From the NCBI RefSeq assembly GCF_900090045.1, contig NC_041788.1, positions 3,033,501-3,097,500 of the forward strand: a stretch of DNA of 64,000 nucleotides, read 5' to 3'. How positions within the stretch are numbered: position 1 is the stretch's first letter; every line of letters begins with the position of its first letter. A program made the position numbers and the translations under genes. Below the pieces are notes generated by a model. The model did not search any database and had not been told where the DNA came from. It worked only from the letters and a program-made list of their open reading frames with translations. Shown in pieces: positions 23,401-33,600 of the stretch. The stretch comes from Plasmodium malariae (taxonomy: Eukaryota; Apicomplexa; Aconoidasida; Haemosporida; Plasmodiidae).

Positions 23401-24315
23401 TTGAACCTTGTCATCCCCTTCGTTGTCAAGTATTACGAATTCACTGCTTTCTTTATTAGTAAACGTGTCGTTAAAATCACTAGCGGAATTTTTGGTAGTC
23501 ATGTTGTTTGGGCATGTGCTATTTCTTGCAGTTTTGCACTGATCCTTACAGTAATTACTGCTATTATGGTCGTCCTTAGTACCACTAACATTGTTCCTAT
23601 AACTATTTGTGTTATCTGTTTTCACATCCTGATGCAAATTTTCCTGTGAAATATGGCTATCTACCCTGTAATTGCCTTGAAAATTCTTAACAGCAGTAAA
23701 AATAAATGTATTCATTGATATGTCAAATATGTTTCTAATTAAATACTCATTAATATATGTGTACTGAAAAAAATTGCAAAAAATTTTTATTACTTCATTG
23801 TACATCAATTTATGTAACTTTAACTTTTTTAAAAAAAAGAAATAATTTATAACTTTATTTTTTCTTTCTTCAAATCCTTTAAATAGAAAGGAATATGAAT
23901 TTTCATTTGTTTTATAACTTAAATCAAAATATATATTTTTTAAAAAATATAATAAGCATAATAAATTTAAAAAATACTGAAAAGTTTCATAAAAAGTTTC
24001 TTCATGAACTAGTGAATCTTTTTTTTCTGCTTGTATTATTTCCACACTTGACATATACAACTTGAATATATCAAAGTCCAGTACACATAGTTCTAATTTC
24101 TGTATGTTAATATCGTCAAATAAATTGGTACACAAAAACGAATAATGATTTTTAAAATTACGAAACGTTCCTTTAGGATTTTCCTCGTTGCTCCAATTCC
24201 GATTTTCCCTCCTCATACTAATATTATTGCTGATACTATGTCGGTTACTATTACAATTTCCATTTTTATTACTATTATCCATATAGTTGTCTTCGTTAAA
24301 TATATTATCGTTCAT
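17425..24315 (-). CDS. giant Asn-rich protein of unknown function
   Basis: The first in-frame ATG at 24315 gives 2296 residues. Upstream the frame stays open, without an ATG, to about 24487, and a good acceptor (poly-pyrimidine then TTTTAG, exon from 24451) lies there, so a short 5' exon may be missing. Structured helical segments, such as those around PYIYKLKIPACVIRLYIRV and FFFNLLNGNNIFYYL, alternate with long low-complexity stretches. The largest, about residues 328-455, is nearly pure Asn/Ser and contains three 13-residue repeats (N7 then TSNNSS; 39-bp units). Other stretches are Ser/Arg/Asp-rich. The helical parts suggest an alpha-solenoid, but I recognise no family and see no transmembrane segment, signal peptide or catalytic motif. 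An uncharacterised conserved Plasmodium protein is the honest call. Confidence 0.85.
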   Translation of the reverse strand: MNDNIFNEDNYMDNSNKNGNCNSNRHSISNNISMRRENRNWSNEENPKGTFRNFKNHYSFLCTNLFDDINIQKLELCVLDFDIFKLYMSSVEIIQAEKKDSLVHEETFYETFQYFLNLLCLLYFLKNIYFDLSYKTNENSYSFLFKGFEERKNKVINYFFFLKKLKLHKLMYNEVIKIFCNFFQYTYINEYLIRNIFDISMNTFIFTAVKNFQGNYRVDSHISQENLHQDVKTDNTNSYRNNVSGTKDDHNSSNYCKDQCKTARNSTCPNNMTTKNSASDFNDTFTNKESSEFVILDNEGDDKVQDGRNETGEERTEIGSSSNNNSNNNSSRSNNNNNNCEGANKKVNNSNNNNSNNSNNNNSNNNNSNNNNNNSNNSNNTNNSNNNNSNNTNNSNNNNSNNNNNNNTSNNSSNNNNNNNTSNNSSNNNNNNNTSNNSSNNNSNNNNLNCGSSNNNNCSSLNADQKGNCLKGTFLTRKKNQEDYLNKELNDFFISNKTSNKVNRCSFIEVIYEGKYNDKIYSDKIINSLFYFFNNPYLIFTFHKNVLYYIEMKSKDKNFFLTYKNAHALVKYLNHCVTIITKIFHIFVSSGLYFNRNIMAQKNNKYLNFYKLLNFDSCTTYNNEKNYEFNKYQDFNFSKISMNSKRRRDKKCGNTTSGNDMNTFNETLFEADNLVNDNTYHDRKRSTQKRLSNFDDTNTYDFNIIKYLIKYKNVVSNFCQDDLNRKDSIESEGDQNNFYLSGTNKHKVKNECTMYEKSKDYFLNSNGSYDENRSLYESEYSSSGTGKRRSYYEGSKCQDNSGYESSKYESSQTDEPESDVNEYEWGIVQGDNCRSNIKTERSKHKRGTNEKSKVEGRKVNRCNNERSKRKNLKSSYKYNTLNYNTIYQKEYSNKSLFHDILRKAKKRKKFYEVIGKINKLKNSFDLSNINKNKTIDLNYVENVDTISYFISIYNSDNIFQFDYYFLKFITEIITTYNNYIKCHLISESSIKFKKEILDKIINQIELFLNEITKLIYVYTWCVLYIFGHSYSYVKYAKYFYQKKSFFVLENKEQCVFNNFNYFLQDSGHNNNSDNLHMNNYFTPLNIVENLKYNYELKRNVHEFDNFNFHNLIHIYKNSYFQNIVDKLHLNLKFIENILFTLDNVFKNKKSKKKKFLNYLCVKDQKLDDICKSIENLKRNINKYKKTFHYCLNFNNIKNVISLTLEEMSMSSDKIELNKLLNEYLNKLENRGQLKKRQKKINVKIIDDNIVLDTTNPRKKRRKDLKNRMDDDECSIFSTNKRNQNCFHSSYVDMKNISDPNSHKGVKQKSTSNKNNSIIGSFLRLNNSSGSGTDSDISRVRRGSRVRSGSNQKKKSVSKQNTMIPYKDNFSLKKNRKNIENKINDATDNDSYCDNEEANESYTRSDRNSKSIHNDNSYLDYNNKSEENSSLEDMLETRSKISYYDKTISTSSSPNSGRSSSRSSSGSISRGNHNKYSRHNRKYRQRIGKSSIILHRNNNNNNNNNNYNNNNNINNKINNNSSSKLSECYRMDAFLSNEYNTEKLLFFFNLLNGNNIFYYLSLYYLVKNEKIMDIMHFLPLKYLLDLLILYDLKDYIKFKTIIRVFRIIYEFQEFSPILKQPIFFNKNNYCLDYADFMNYDFSCKFLTINKKGDDDYLYYTVKKAHNEDNYNNLFLTLKKSSSNNKNMNTRVEVSSYADEDNGDEMASSKSRSDRSSILDMKGKFLELLRNTFSTLNFSNSLKNYPNLVRNVINRILISIIGKYSYLSNENHNKNYNSLTYYALKFIFNNLKNFTFGYSNSSYFSYTINDPTELYNISVHNFILYHIYELAIRTKELTIKSCCFKLLKYLLTEYYFYPDMFSEKSHELINSDIKINNFCIKNVILDFVSFNIMICHLQKELTSDVNVLNNLDLFNYSIKSIANYLIGYKNNSFFFLIDKKMVKILLIKLTFMMPYIYKLKIPACVIRLYIRVIKSLDKDILDMIHNLNKIDLIYDSLFYIIISHFIYFFLNMNIELDEEASNILSCNYKSGLSRNSWNSNNNSCIKITNEHAHVQEEKHLSPNNNSFEITQRGVYDMEEMESEKADEEGEHHQGNKNYLTVDGQYNNEHNETDNSSSSEESDSSEHSEGTDVENALVGNNYSELVHDARVLKDGSDSIPRSDANGHKANKSNVSTCNNKNSANNNNEGISSNNDNSSNSNYSNYNNSDDNNREGETPAGSESSVNTYANPSKLNKISDVLYVRKIINENSTFNFENNYFINYSLYILHKEHYSIYVFFSTFFKNALKEYSELSKSQNI

Positions 24316-24655
24316 ATTGTAATCATCACCTCCATTTTCTTTTTGCACATCTATTATGTTAACCTCATTATTACTCTCTTCTTTAAAAAGGTTTTTTATC
24401 TTTTCAATTAAGTCATTTTTATTCCTTTTATTATATATTACAAAGAATTTTCTAAAAAAAATAAAAAATAATAAAAAAATAAAATGCTACAAATGATAAA
24501 AATAAATGTCTGTTCATATATTACAAGGTCAAAATGCATATATGCGACAATGAGTTTTTTTCTTTTTTTTTATGAAAAAAGAAAAGGGAAGCAAAAATTG
24601 TTCTTTTATTTCTTTCTTTTCTTGCTTTTCATTTTTCATTCCTTTTTAACGTCTC

Positions 24656-25028
24656 CTACTTCATTTGTTGTGCCAGTTCACTAAAAATCCTCTGAGCAAT
24701 GTCCCCTTCATTTCCCTCTACAGACTTGTAAAACTGATGGAAATAGGACAACATCTCTTCATCTGAAAAGGTATAGGTGAAATACAAACAAATTAATATA
24801 TACATATACATATGTATACATACATATAATGCTATTGCGTACAGCGTACCAATTCGTACGTACGCATGACTATTTTGTGCATGTATAATATTATCATATT
24901 ATTACAAATGTACAAATTCACAAAAAAAATATAACTCATGTTTTTTCTTAAATCGTTCACATTTCTGTCGTACCTCCATATTCTTTTAATTCTCTTTCTA
25001 AAATGTATAAAATTTTTCTTTTCTCCAT
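24656..25028 (-). CDS. small two-exon gene, 53 residues, unknown function
   Basis: This gene is too short for an ORF scan and was read from splice signals. Exon 1 25028-24974 starts with ATG and encodes MEKRKILYILERELKEYG; donor G|GTACGA. Exon 2 24762-24656 follows the acceptor CTTTTCAG and encodes DEEMLSYFHQFYKSVEGN through IFSELAQQMK and TAG. Phase 1 matches across the 211-base intron. The codons are balanced and the product is a compact, charged, probably all-helical soluble protein, quite unlike the Ile/Tyr/Phe-rich by-product ORFs of this genome. Its stop lies about 340 bases upstream of the first ATG of the giant Asn-rich gene on the same strand. I do not recognise the family; a small subunit of a larger complex would be a guess. 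The donor GTACGA is slightly off consensus, which is the main doubt. Confidence 0.65.
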
Positions 25029-26742
25029 TTTTCTAAATATCTTTTCTTAATAACTCTTTTTTTATTTTCTTTATTTAAATAACAAAAAAAAAAAAAAATA
25101 AAATAAAATAAAATATTTCATAAAATATTCTTAAAATATATCATAATATATTCTTAAAACAATTAAAAAGGATTTTTAAAAAAACTACGTAATAAGCTTG
25201 TTCATAATTAATATAAAATTTATTCATACATACGTACATTATGGGAAAAAAAAAAAAAAAAATTTTTCACAAATAATATTTCCGATAATATATATATATA
25301 TATTTGTACGTATAATTATATAAATAGTTATATGCACCAATAATAACAAGCAAGCATACACAAAAAAACTTGCTATATCCTTTTCTTCGCATTTTTCATG
25401 AATAACATCTAAATTAAAAAAAAAAAAAAAAAGGAAGGGAAAAATTGAGTATTATTATATTGAGTATAATTATATTGAGTATAATTATATATATAAATAA
25501 ATGAGCAATTACATATAAGTATACACATAATTATAAAAAGTCGAATGTGAAGAGGCACGAATAATCAATGAATGACAATTCACTGATCTTATCCATTAAA
25601 ACCAAAGGGAATACAAAAAATTACGAGTACGTATATATTTTTATATGTGCATGTATAATTACATATGAATGGAAAATCTTTTTTTTAATGTTCAAATATG
25701 TTCCTTAAGGGACTACATCAAATAAGTGTTTTCTTCTTAACAGAAAATGAAATATTTTTCTAGTTAAATCTAGTAGTGGCCTCTTATACTGTTTATAAGT
25801 AATGAGCACTTGAAAATGTTTATCATGATAATGTATAAAGAATTAAATCTTAAAAATGATACATATACATTTACATACGTGCGTACACACGTTCTTACAT
25901 GCGTCAACTTTGGTAGTGATTAAAAGAAAAATTCAAAAAAAGAATATTTCGTATGAAAAAGTAAACTCCAGTACTCCTGAGGATCTCTTATGTCTTGCAC
26001 AGAAAAAAGAAAGGCCTCTTTTGAGTTATATATATATATATGTGTACATATACGTCCACTTATACGTACATATATCGTAAGCATTCGCACTAATGACTAA
26101 ACAATTGCCATACAATTACCAAACAATTACCGTTTTACAATTTCCAAAATTTGACGCAAATTTTGCCTTTAATTAAAAATAGGCCCCTGTTATTATTATT
26201 CATATTACATATGTATATATATGTCTGCACATATGTATGTATGTATGTCTTTATGTATGTCTCTGTGTATGTCTCTGTGTATGTCTCTATGTATGCCTAT
26301 ATGTATGCCTATATGTATGCCTATATGTATGCCTATATGTATGCCTGTATGTATACCTATATGTATGCCTATATGTATGCCTGTATGTGTGCCCATATCG
26401 AGGTCTGTATATATGTATCCATATGTACGAAGAAAAAAGGTGATGAATGAGGCAAAATAGAAATATATAAAAAATAAAAAAAACGACACACGAAAAAATA
26501 AAACGCAAATTATTTTTTATTCGCAAAAAAGGACATACTTTTGTCAAAATGTGGGAAAACAAAAAACGAAAAAAAAAAAAAAAATTAGCAGATAATTAAA
26601 CATATAAATTAGCAGGTAAATAAAAAGATAAATTTGCACATAAATAAATGCACAACTAAATATAACTGAACAAAATGAAATAAAATGTAAATGGTATACA
26701 ACAATAATTCATTAGTTTAGCACAGATACCCATGTGATGGAC
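25029..26742. promoter_or_regulatory. intergenic region upstream of the 53-residue gene
   Basis: This lies between the 53-residue gene and RbfA, both on the minus strand. Poly(A) and (TA)n tracts dominate. The 12-bp minisatellite at 26217-26400 is listed separately. A patch at 25920-26203 of higher GC carries short open stretches on both strands, described in the findings. No confident gene. Confidence 0.5.
26217..26400. repeat. 12-bp minisatellite, TATATGTATGCC type
   Basis: About fifteen head-to-tail copies of a 12-bp unit, drifting from ATGTATGTCTCT variants on the left to ATGTATGCCTAT on the right. The unit length is a multiple of three and lacks stops, so five overlapping frames are open across it, but none is likely to be a gene. 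Confidence 0.85.
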
Positions 26743-28506
26743 CTAAAACCCAGCGAGATCTTTATTATAGAAATGCATTAGCTTTGTACATTGCTCCCCC
26801 CTACTTGTACTATGAGTAGGGTAATTATATTTTGCATATAATTTGTAGTATTGTAAATTTTTAATATTTTTTTCTTGTTGATCTTTTAACGGTATAAACT
26901 TCAAAGGAGGTGTATAACCTAATTGAAGTTTTCTAGCTAATAATTTTCTTAAAATAAAAGCTACTTTTTCTAATTTGTCTTGTATACTTTTATGTGTGAC
27001 ATTTTTATTTAATAATGAATAAACAATTTTACATATAGATCTATTTGATTTCATTTCAAGGTGATGAATAGAAATAGACAAACCGTTTAATAAATATGAT
27101 CTAAAATAAGAGTTATTGCAATTTAATAACTGCTCTAAATGTGTATGTAAAAGTTTTTCTGTTCTTACTTTTCTTCTATTTACATGATATTTTATAGGGT
27201 CTAATATATGTCTAGCTACATTAGGTACTTTTTCTTTAATTATTTTAGAATTTTCTAATTTTTCCTTTCTTATTTTCATTCTTATTCTTGAAACTATTTC
27301 ATCATATTGATTTTGTTCACATATCCTTTCTATTTTATGAGCGAAATTTCCTTCATTTTCATAATGCGGTTTGATGTCTTCTTTTACGAGAAATTCGTTT
27401 TGTTCTTCTTCTGCCTCTTTTATTTTTTCATCATTTTTACTTAATTTTAGTGATTTTATAATACTCTTTGCTTCCTTAACAGGGTTAAGGATATTACTCA
27501 TTTTAAACCATCTTATTTTTCTATCTATATCACACTTTTTAAGATATAAATTATTCATATAATCATATTCCTCATGTGTTAAATCTTGGTACGTACTCTT
27601 TCCCTTTAAGCTTTCATAATCAAAAATGGATTTATCTATACTTTTATTAGCATCAGCAAAGTTATAATCCTTCAAGTTTTCTAAATGTTTCGTGTTTTGC
27701 TCATTATCCAATTTGTTACTCTCTTGACTTACTGAGTTGTCGCTATTCCCCCTATTTGAGTCTTCCCGTTTGTTATGCATAAAACGGTCAAAACTATTTT
27801 TTGTCAGCCTATTGCTACTTTCTGTTTTTTCCGAATACTCATTATTTTGGCTATTATGCGTATTGTTCACACTGTCCTTACTATACACATTATACACACT
27901 ATTTACACTTTTCACACTGTACACATTTCTTCTCATCCTTTCCGCTTTCTTGCTGATAAAAGAATTTTTTGATGATTTTCCAATGTCCCCATTTATTACC
28001 CCCTCATGTGATATCCCCTTGTTTTGTTTTTCAACCAATTCGTCTGAACTGTTACTATATTTTATTTTTTGTTCTTCCACTTTTTTCAAAAGATGGCTGT
28101 CAGCGATGTGAGAACTATTTTTCTCCTTGTCTATAAACATATTTAAGGATGGGTTAAAAAGTTTCTTTATCTCTTCTAATTTATCTTTCTCTATATTTTT
28201 TATACCCTCTTCTTTTAAAAAATATTTTTCTGTTCTTTCATTTATTATACTGTTATCTGGAATACTACTTATTCCAACGATGTCTGATATCCCCTCATCG
28301 AGTTTATCATTTTCAATTGTTTGAACAAAATTTTCATTTCGTTCATTTAAATATTCTTTTTTTAAGTTATTAATGCACCAATATAAATGTTTATTTTCCA
28401 AATCATCATACCTTTCTTTTCGTTTCCTTCCCCTAAATGTGCCGAAAAATAGATTTACTCTTCTTGTAAAGCCTGTCACAAATTTTTGACTATTCACTAA
28501 GTTCAT
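26743..28506 (-). CDS. organellar ribosome-binding factor A (RbfA) family protein
   Basis: The open frame from ATG 28506 encodes 587 residues. The RbfA domain is C-terminal, about residues 439-542: it begins RRKVRTEKLLHTHLEQLLN, continues with GLSISIHHLEMKSNRSICKI and ends with the family hallmark ILRKLLARKLQLGYTPPLKF, equivalent to bacterial IRxxLAxxLxLRxxPxLxF. Bacterial RbfA is a KH-fold factor that binds 16S rRNA helix 1 during 30S maturation. In Plasmodium such proteins would serve the apicoplast or the mitochondrion; the basic N-terminus (FTRRVNLFFGTFRGRKRKER) suggests import but not to which organelle. The middle 300 residues are a Ser/Asn/Lys-rich spacer unique to the parasite lineage. 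A possible extra 5' exon is described separately and would make 609 residues. Confidence 0.75.
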   Translation of the reverse strand: MNLVNSQKFVTGFTRRVNLFFGTFRGRKRKERYDDLENKHLYWCINNLKKEYLNERNENFVQTIENDKLDEGISDIVGISSIPDNSIINERTEKYFLKEEGIKNIEKDKLEEIKKLFNPSLNMFIDKEKNSSHIADSHLLKKVEEQKIKYSNSSDELVEKQNKGISHEGVINGDIGKSSKNSFISKKAERMRRNVYSVKSVNSVYNVYSKDSVNNTHNSQNNEYSEKTESSNRLTKNSFDRFMHNKREDSNRGNSDNSVSQESNKLDNEQNTKHLENLKDYNFADANKSIDKSIFDYESLKGKSTYQDLTHEEYDYMNNLYLKKCDIDRKIRWFKMSNILNPVKEAKSIIKSLKLSKNDEKIKEAEEEQNEFLVKEDIKPHYENEGNFAHKIERICEQNQYDEIVSRIRMKIRKEKLENSKIIKEKVPNVARHILDPIKYHVNRRKVRTEKLLHTHLEQLLNCNNSYFRSYLLNGLSISIHHLEMKSNRSICKIVYSLLNKNVTHKSIQDKLEKVAFILRKLLARKLQLGYTPPLKFIPLKDQQEKNIKNLQYYKLYAKYNYPTHSTSRGEQCTKLMHFYNKDLAGF

Positions 28507-28656
28507 TCTTTTGTGCTAAAAACTGTTTTCCTTACGAACATAATGTATGTGCGCGTTTGTAAATGTATGTTAGTACTTACTAAGATTAACATTACGCATA
28601 TGTATATATTGCGTATAACTACAAATGTATAACTATTTATGTATATATGTACATAC

Positions 28657-28713
28657 GTCCATGTGCTCTCCTAATTTGTTTTTAGCAAAAACTTCGAAAT
28701 TCCCGCATTCCAT
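28657..28713 (-). other. putative first exon of the RbfA gene
   Basis: Nineteen codons from an ATG (28713) encode MECGNFEVFAKNKLGEHMD, followed directly by a strong donor GTATGT. A TTTTTAG acceptor sits nine bases before the RbfA ATG, and both sides are phase 0, so the join reads HMD|HKRMNLVNS without a stop. The opposite strand of this GC-richer patch is also partly open, so the exon is probable rather than certain. Confidence 0.45.
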
Positions 28714-30676
28714 TTTAACGATACGATGAATTTTAAAGTGTTGCTATTTACATACCCATATATTTCATAATTAAATAATAATTTCAAGGTATGTAATCCT
28801 TTTCTTCACCTTTTTTCTGCACATTTCATTCTTAAATGAATGCTTATGTCATCATAGTATATTACTCAACAGATTCAAATAAATGTATTTTTCCTCGAAT
28901 TATTGCATACATGCGCACACATATATATATATATATATAATATACATAGGAATAAACAAATTGGTATACAAAATAGCAAAAATATTGACGTATTGATAAT
29001 TTATGAAAGATAAATTTTAAAAATTTTCTTAAAACTTTTGAAACAAAAATTTGAATAAGTTAAGGTGTTATAGGAAAAATATTTTAACGATTGCATCCTG
29101 CATGCTTAGGAGTTTATAATATCTTAAGTATAAAAAAAAAAAAAAAAAAAAAAAAGTCAAGTAAAACTCAAAATTTAATTGATCACTTCATAGCATAGTA
29201 AAACCAACACCGTAATTTTTCTTCAAATTAACCAATGTTTCATACAATTGCATAATTCACTGGAAATTTATAAGCTACCATCTGAATACTGATATAAAGG
29301 AAAAGGCGACAATGCATTTTTTGCTTATAATTATTACACTTAAGGGAAATATATACATATATATCTATATATGTACGTATACATACATACATGCATTCAA
29401 CAGCAAAAAGATCAAGGTACACACATTAAACCTTTCATTCTTTAATAAAAGATACCCCTCTCCCAATTCTACCTTAACTGAAGAACAAGTTGCATGTACA
29501 TATAAGCACAGCCTCAGAACAGATATTTATAGAATTTTTTTCGAATAAATTTATGAGTAGTATTATTACGAAAATGTTATCAATGAAAAATAAATAAAAA
29601 GTAAAAAAAAAATAAAAAAGATAAATTGCTTTATTACGAGTGCATAATTTTTCGTTGTTCTCAAATTTATGTGTTGTTATTAAAAGCATATATGCTTCTT
29701 ACTCAGAATATCTTATTTTACAGCACAAAATGGAAACATAATAATAATAGAATTATAACAGCATAAAAACAAAATAATAATAGAATAATAACAGCATAAA
29801 AACAGAATAATAATAGAATAATAATAGCATAAAAACAGAATAATAACAAAATAACAACAGAGTAAACAACTTAGAAAATGCTTCAGCTATTGAACTCTTT
29901 TACGTAAAAAGGTGTACTAGTTATCGATTATTTTACTTCCCTTCAGAAGTTCGTATCAAGCGAGAAAAATAAAATAATACCATCTAAAGAGAGACGTAAG
30001 AAGTGAAGTAAAATTCTGTTCACATATTTTTTGGTTCAGTTACAAATGGTACCACAAAAATGTTGTAAAAGGAAAAAAAAAATATAAATAAAGTAAAATA
30101 ATCTTAATATCATTATAACATCATAACACGTTCAACCGTTTTTTTTTTTTTTTTTTTTTTTTTTCAAATGGGTTATTATGATGACACTGGGTCATAAAAA
30201 TTGATTCAAATGAAGGTTAGGAATAAACAAGCAAAATTAAAATAATGGAAAACCAAAATATACGATGAATTAAATATAGGAAAACTAAAATATGGGAAAG
30301 CCAAAATATTGGCATATTAATATAAACACTATATAAAATATTGGAAGATCCAAATAAACAATTATGGCATAAAAAATGCAGGAATTCAAATAAACTACTA
30401 AAAACTACTATATTAATACACTAGGTATTTAAATGTACAAAAAAAGTTGAGGTTAAGTATAAACAATGTATAAATAAATAAATATATATATACTTCTATG
30501 GGGTTATATACTTATATCTTTACAAGCGTACGCGCTAGCGTTAACGTTTCGAATGGACGAAAAAAACATATACAAATGAACTAATTGGAGGTGCTTGCTT
30601 CTACTACGTAATATATAATATTTATATAAAAAAAAAAAAATAGAAACATAAGGTTTTACAATATTTTATATTTAAA
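28714..30676. promoter_or_regulatory. tandem intergenic region upstream of RbfA
   Basis: This lies upstream of RbfA and downstream of the zinc-knuckle/RRM gene. It contains long poly(A) and poly(T) tracts (29131-29154 and 30139-30164). A roughly 31-bp repeat around AATAATAGAATAATAACAG is at 29745-29865. A patch of higher GC at 29160-29560 has several short frames open on both strands, none of which I could assemble into a gene. Confidence 0.5.
29745..29865. repeat. imperfect repeat of about 31 bp
   Basis: About four copies of a unit around AATAATAGAATAATAACAGC followed by ATAAAAACA. Confidence 0.7.
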
Positions 30677-33600
30677 TCAATTATTATGGACACTATGAGA
30701 CTTAACTAATTTAATCTTTCTTATATTCCATAATGCTTTAATATTTCTCTCTAAATCCTTTTCAATAGCATCAAGTTCGTTATATTTGATATTGTTCATG
30801 TAAGAATTATTTAACATTTCTAAGTTTTCCTTATGACCTATTCTTTCTGTTTTATTAATTAGATCAAAATTATTGCCTAAAAGATTAATGCTATTATCTT
30901 CATCCACGAGTGCATTTGTCAGTCTCTGCATATCATTTCCATCATTTTGTTCTGAATTTATATTCGTACATTTAATGTTATTTGGCGAATTCAAATCATA
31001 TTTATTACTATTATTATTGTTGCAAACACTGTCATTACCGCAACGGTTGATATAATTGTCGACATTATCGCAGTGGTTGATGTAGCTGTCGCCATTATCA
31101 CAGATCGTGCTATTTTCATTGTCATTATTACTATCATACAACTTAATTGAATTAAATTTTGTAAAGATATCGTAAATATCATTATTTCCGAAAAACATAT
31201 CATTGCATATGTTATTATATGAATTTTTGTTCTCATTTGTTATATTACTGTTTTTTTCTATCCAGTTACTTTTATTAATTTTTTTTTCTTCATAGCTATT
31301 TTTTTCATATTCAAAGTTATAATACGGCACGTTGTTGAATTTATTTGTTCCCTCATGCTCCGTCTCTTTGTTAACATTCAGCACTGTGTGGTTCGCGTAA
31401 TTACAACCGCTTTCATTGCAGCCTCTTCCGATGTACCCACTTCCAGCGTACCCACTTCTGTTATACCCACGTCCAACATAACCGCTAACATTATCATTGC
31501 TACTTACACTTTTTGTAAAATTTAGCGGATCGTAATTTAATATTCCATGATTGACCTCAATAGCATTGTCAACAATTGATTTAATATCTAAATTTGTGCA
31601 ATTTTCTAAAATTTTGTCCTTTTCACTAACTTGTTTTGTTACCATATTTTCATTCACCAACATTTTATCATCCATGGAATCATTTAGAACCTTCGTTAAA
31701 TTATTGTTAGTGAAACCCTTATTTATCATAATACACGTATCCAAATCGGTTTCATTGTTTATGTCATCTAACTTATGAAAATTTCCCTTCATAGGTAGAA
31801 TACTATTATTAAATAAATGGGTATTCACCATACTATCAGAAGCTGTAGTTGTAGTTGCAGTTGTTTTACTAGTTTCCGTTGTCATATTTTTATTTAATTG
31901 ATTCTGATCATTTATTTCGTTTGAAATATTTAGTAATATTTTGTTTCCTTCATACACAGGGTTACATTTTTCATCACATGGCAAGCTATTCTTCTGTTCA
32001 TTGCTATTTGCAAACAAATCGTTACTAATAATATGCATGGTAGATACATGATTCGCGTCTATATTTTTTCTTAAATAATCATTTAATATATTGTCATCCA
32101 TTCCCGTAAAATCGTAAGCATTTTTGGATGTGCTGCTACCATTATCATTATAATTTTGCATAATATAATTATTTGACAAAAGATTAAATTGATGATGTGT
32201 ATTATAACTACTACTGTTTGTTTTGCTTCCTTTATCTATTTCTAACAATGTGGATGTATTATTATCAATAGCACAAAAATGTTTGTTTTTGTTATCACCT
32301 TTTTCACTTATTATTTTGTTTGACTTTAGAGGTATAAACGCTTTACAGTTGAAGTCGTTGTCCAATGGGACATTATTACTATGGTTAATCACTTTAAAAT
32401 TTTCCTTCTGTTTGTTTTTTTTCTGCTGATGCAGGTGGGACAGGTGTTGCTGATATTGTTGTTGATACTGCCTTTGGTTGTGCTCGTTCTGCTGATACAC
32501 TTTTGGATGTTTTTCCTGGGACAATTTATACATATATCTACCTTTCGCGTCTGGACTACTGTCCGTGCCCCCCTTGCTACTATTATTTCCTGCACCTATA
32601 GTAGCTGTAGGAGTGTTACTACCACTGTTGTTACCCAGGATGCTCACATTAGAGTTTAAATTACTATTAAAAGGTACGTTACTACTACTACTGTTAAATA
32701 TGTTGTTATTTATGTTTGTGAAAAGGTGCCTGTTCAGTAATATACTGTTTGTTGTATTCTTATTTAATTTTCCGTGAACAGATGTTGTCATAACTTTATT
32801 TATATTATTATATTCTCCCGTGGTATTTGGATTCATGGATAAGTTATCTGGTATTAAAAATTGACCCGTCTTCTTAAACTGAATTTTTAATTTTTTAAAA
32901 TTAATATTAATTGATCGTTGGACAAGTTGAAATGTTGAATTTAAATTTGATAATTCTACAAATGCATATCCATCTTGTCTATCAATATTGACTACATATC
33001 CATTATCTAAATTTTGATTAATAGCATCTCTTAATTGTATATTTGTTATGTCTTCACTTAGATTCGATACATATACACTTCTTCCATACGAATTATCAGG
33101 CCTTGTGCTAATATCAAATCTTGGCCCTATATTAACCCTTTCCTCATTATTTCTAGCATTCTTGTTTATCTTATTAGAATCATTTTTTTCATCCATTAAT
33201 GCATTTTTTTCATTTTGAATTCTAGCTTTTTTCAAACAATCCATTATGGATATACCTACATGATATTTTAAACAAAATCGACATTTCATTGGACAATCAT
33301 TACCCCTATGTGAAATGTTATGACAATTTGGACATACAAATGAATTATTAGGACACAATGGCATAGGATGATCTAATGAATCACAACTCAAACATAACCT
33401 TCCTTGCATAAATGCTTCTAACATTTGAGAATTATTTAATATTACAGGTCTCTCCACATTCATGTTATCATTCCCCCCTTTTTTTGTAACATGTGTATCG
33501 AAATTTTCCAAAGCATTATTGTTACCATTATTACCATTATGAATATCATTATGGCATACGTTAATTCCGCACTGCTTACTTGTAGAATTATTTATAGTGC

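Noticed and set aside
22949..23404. Long poly-Leu and poly-Ile/Val open frames opposite the Asn-rich gene
   Set aside because: They are antisense readings of (AAT/AAC)n codons; the Asn/Ser reading on the minus strand is part of a 2296-residue frame.
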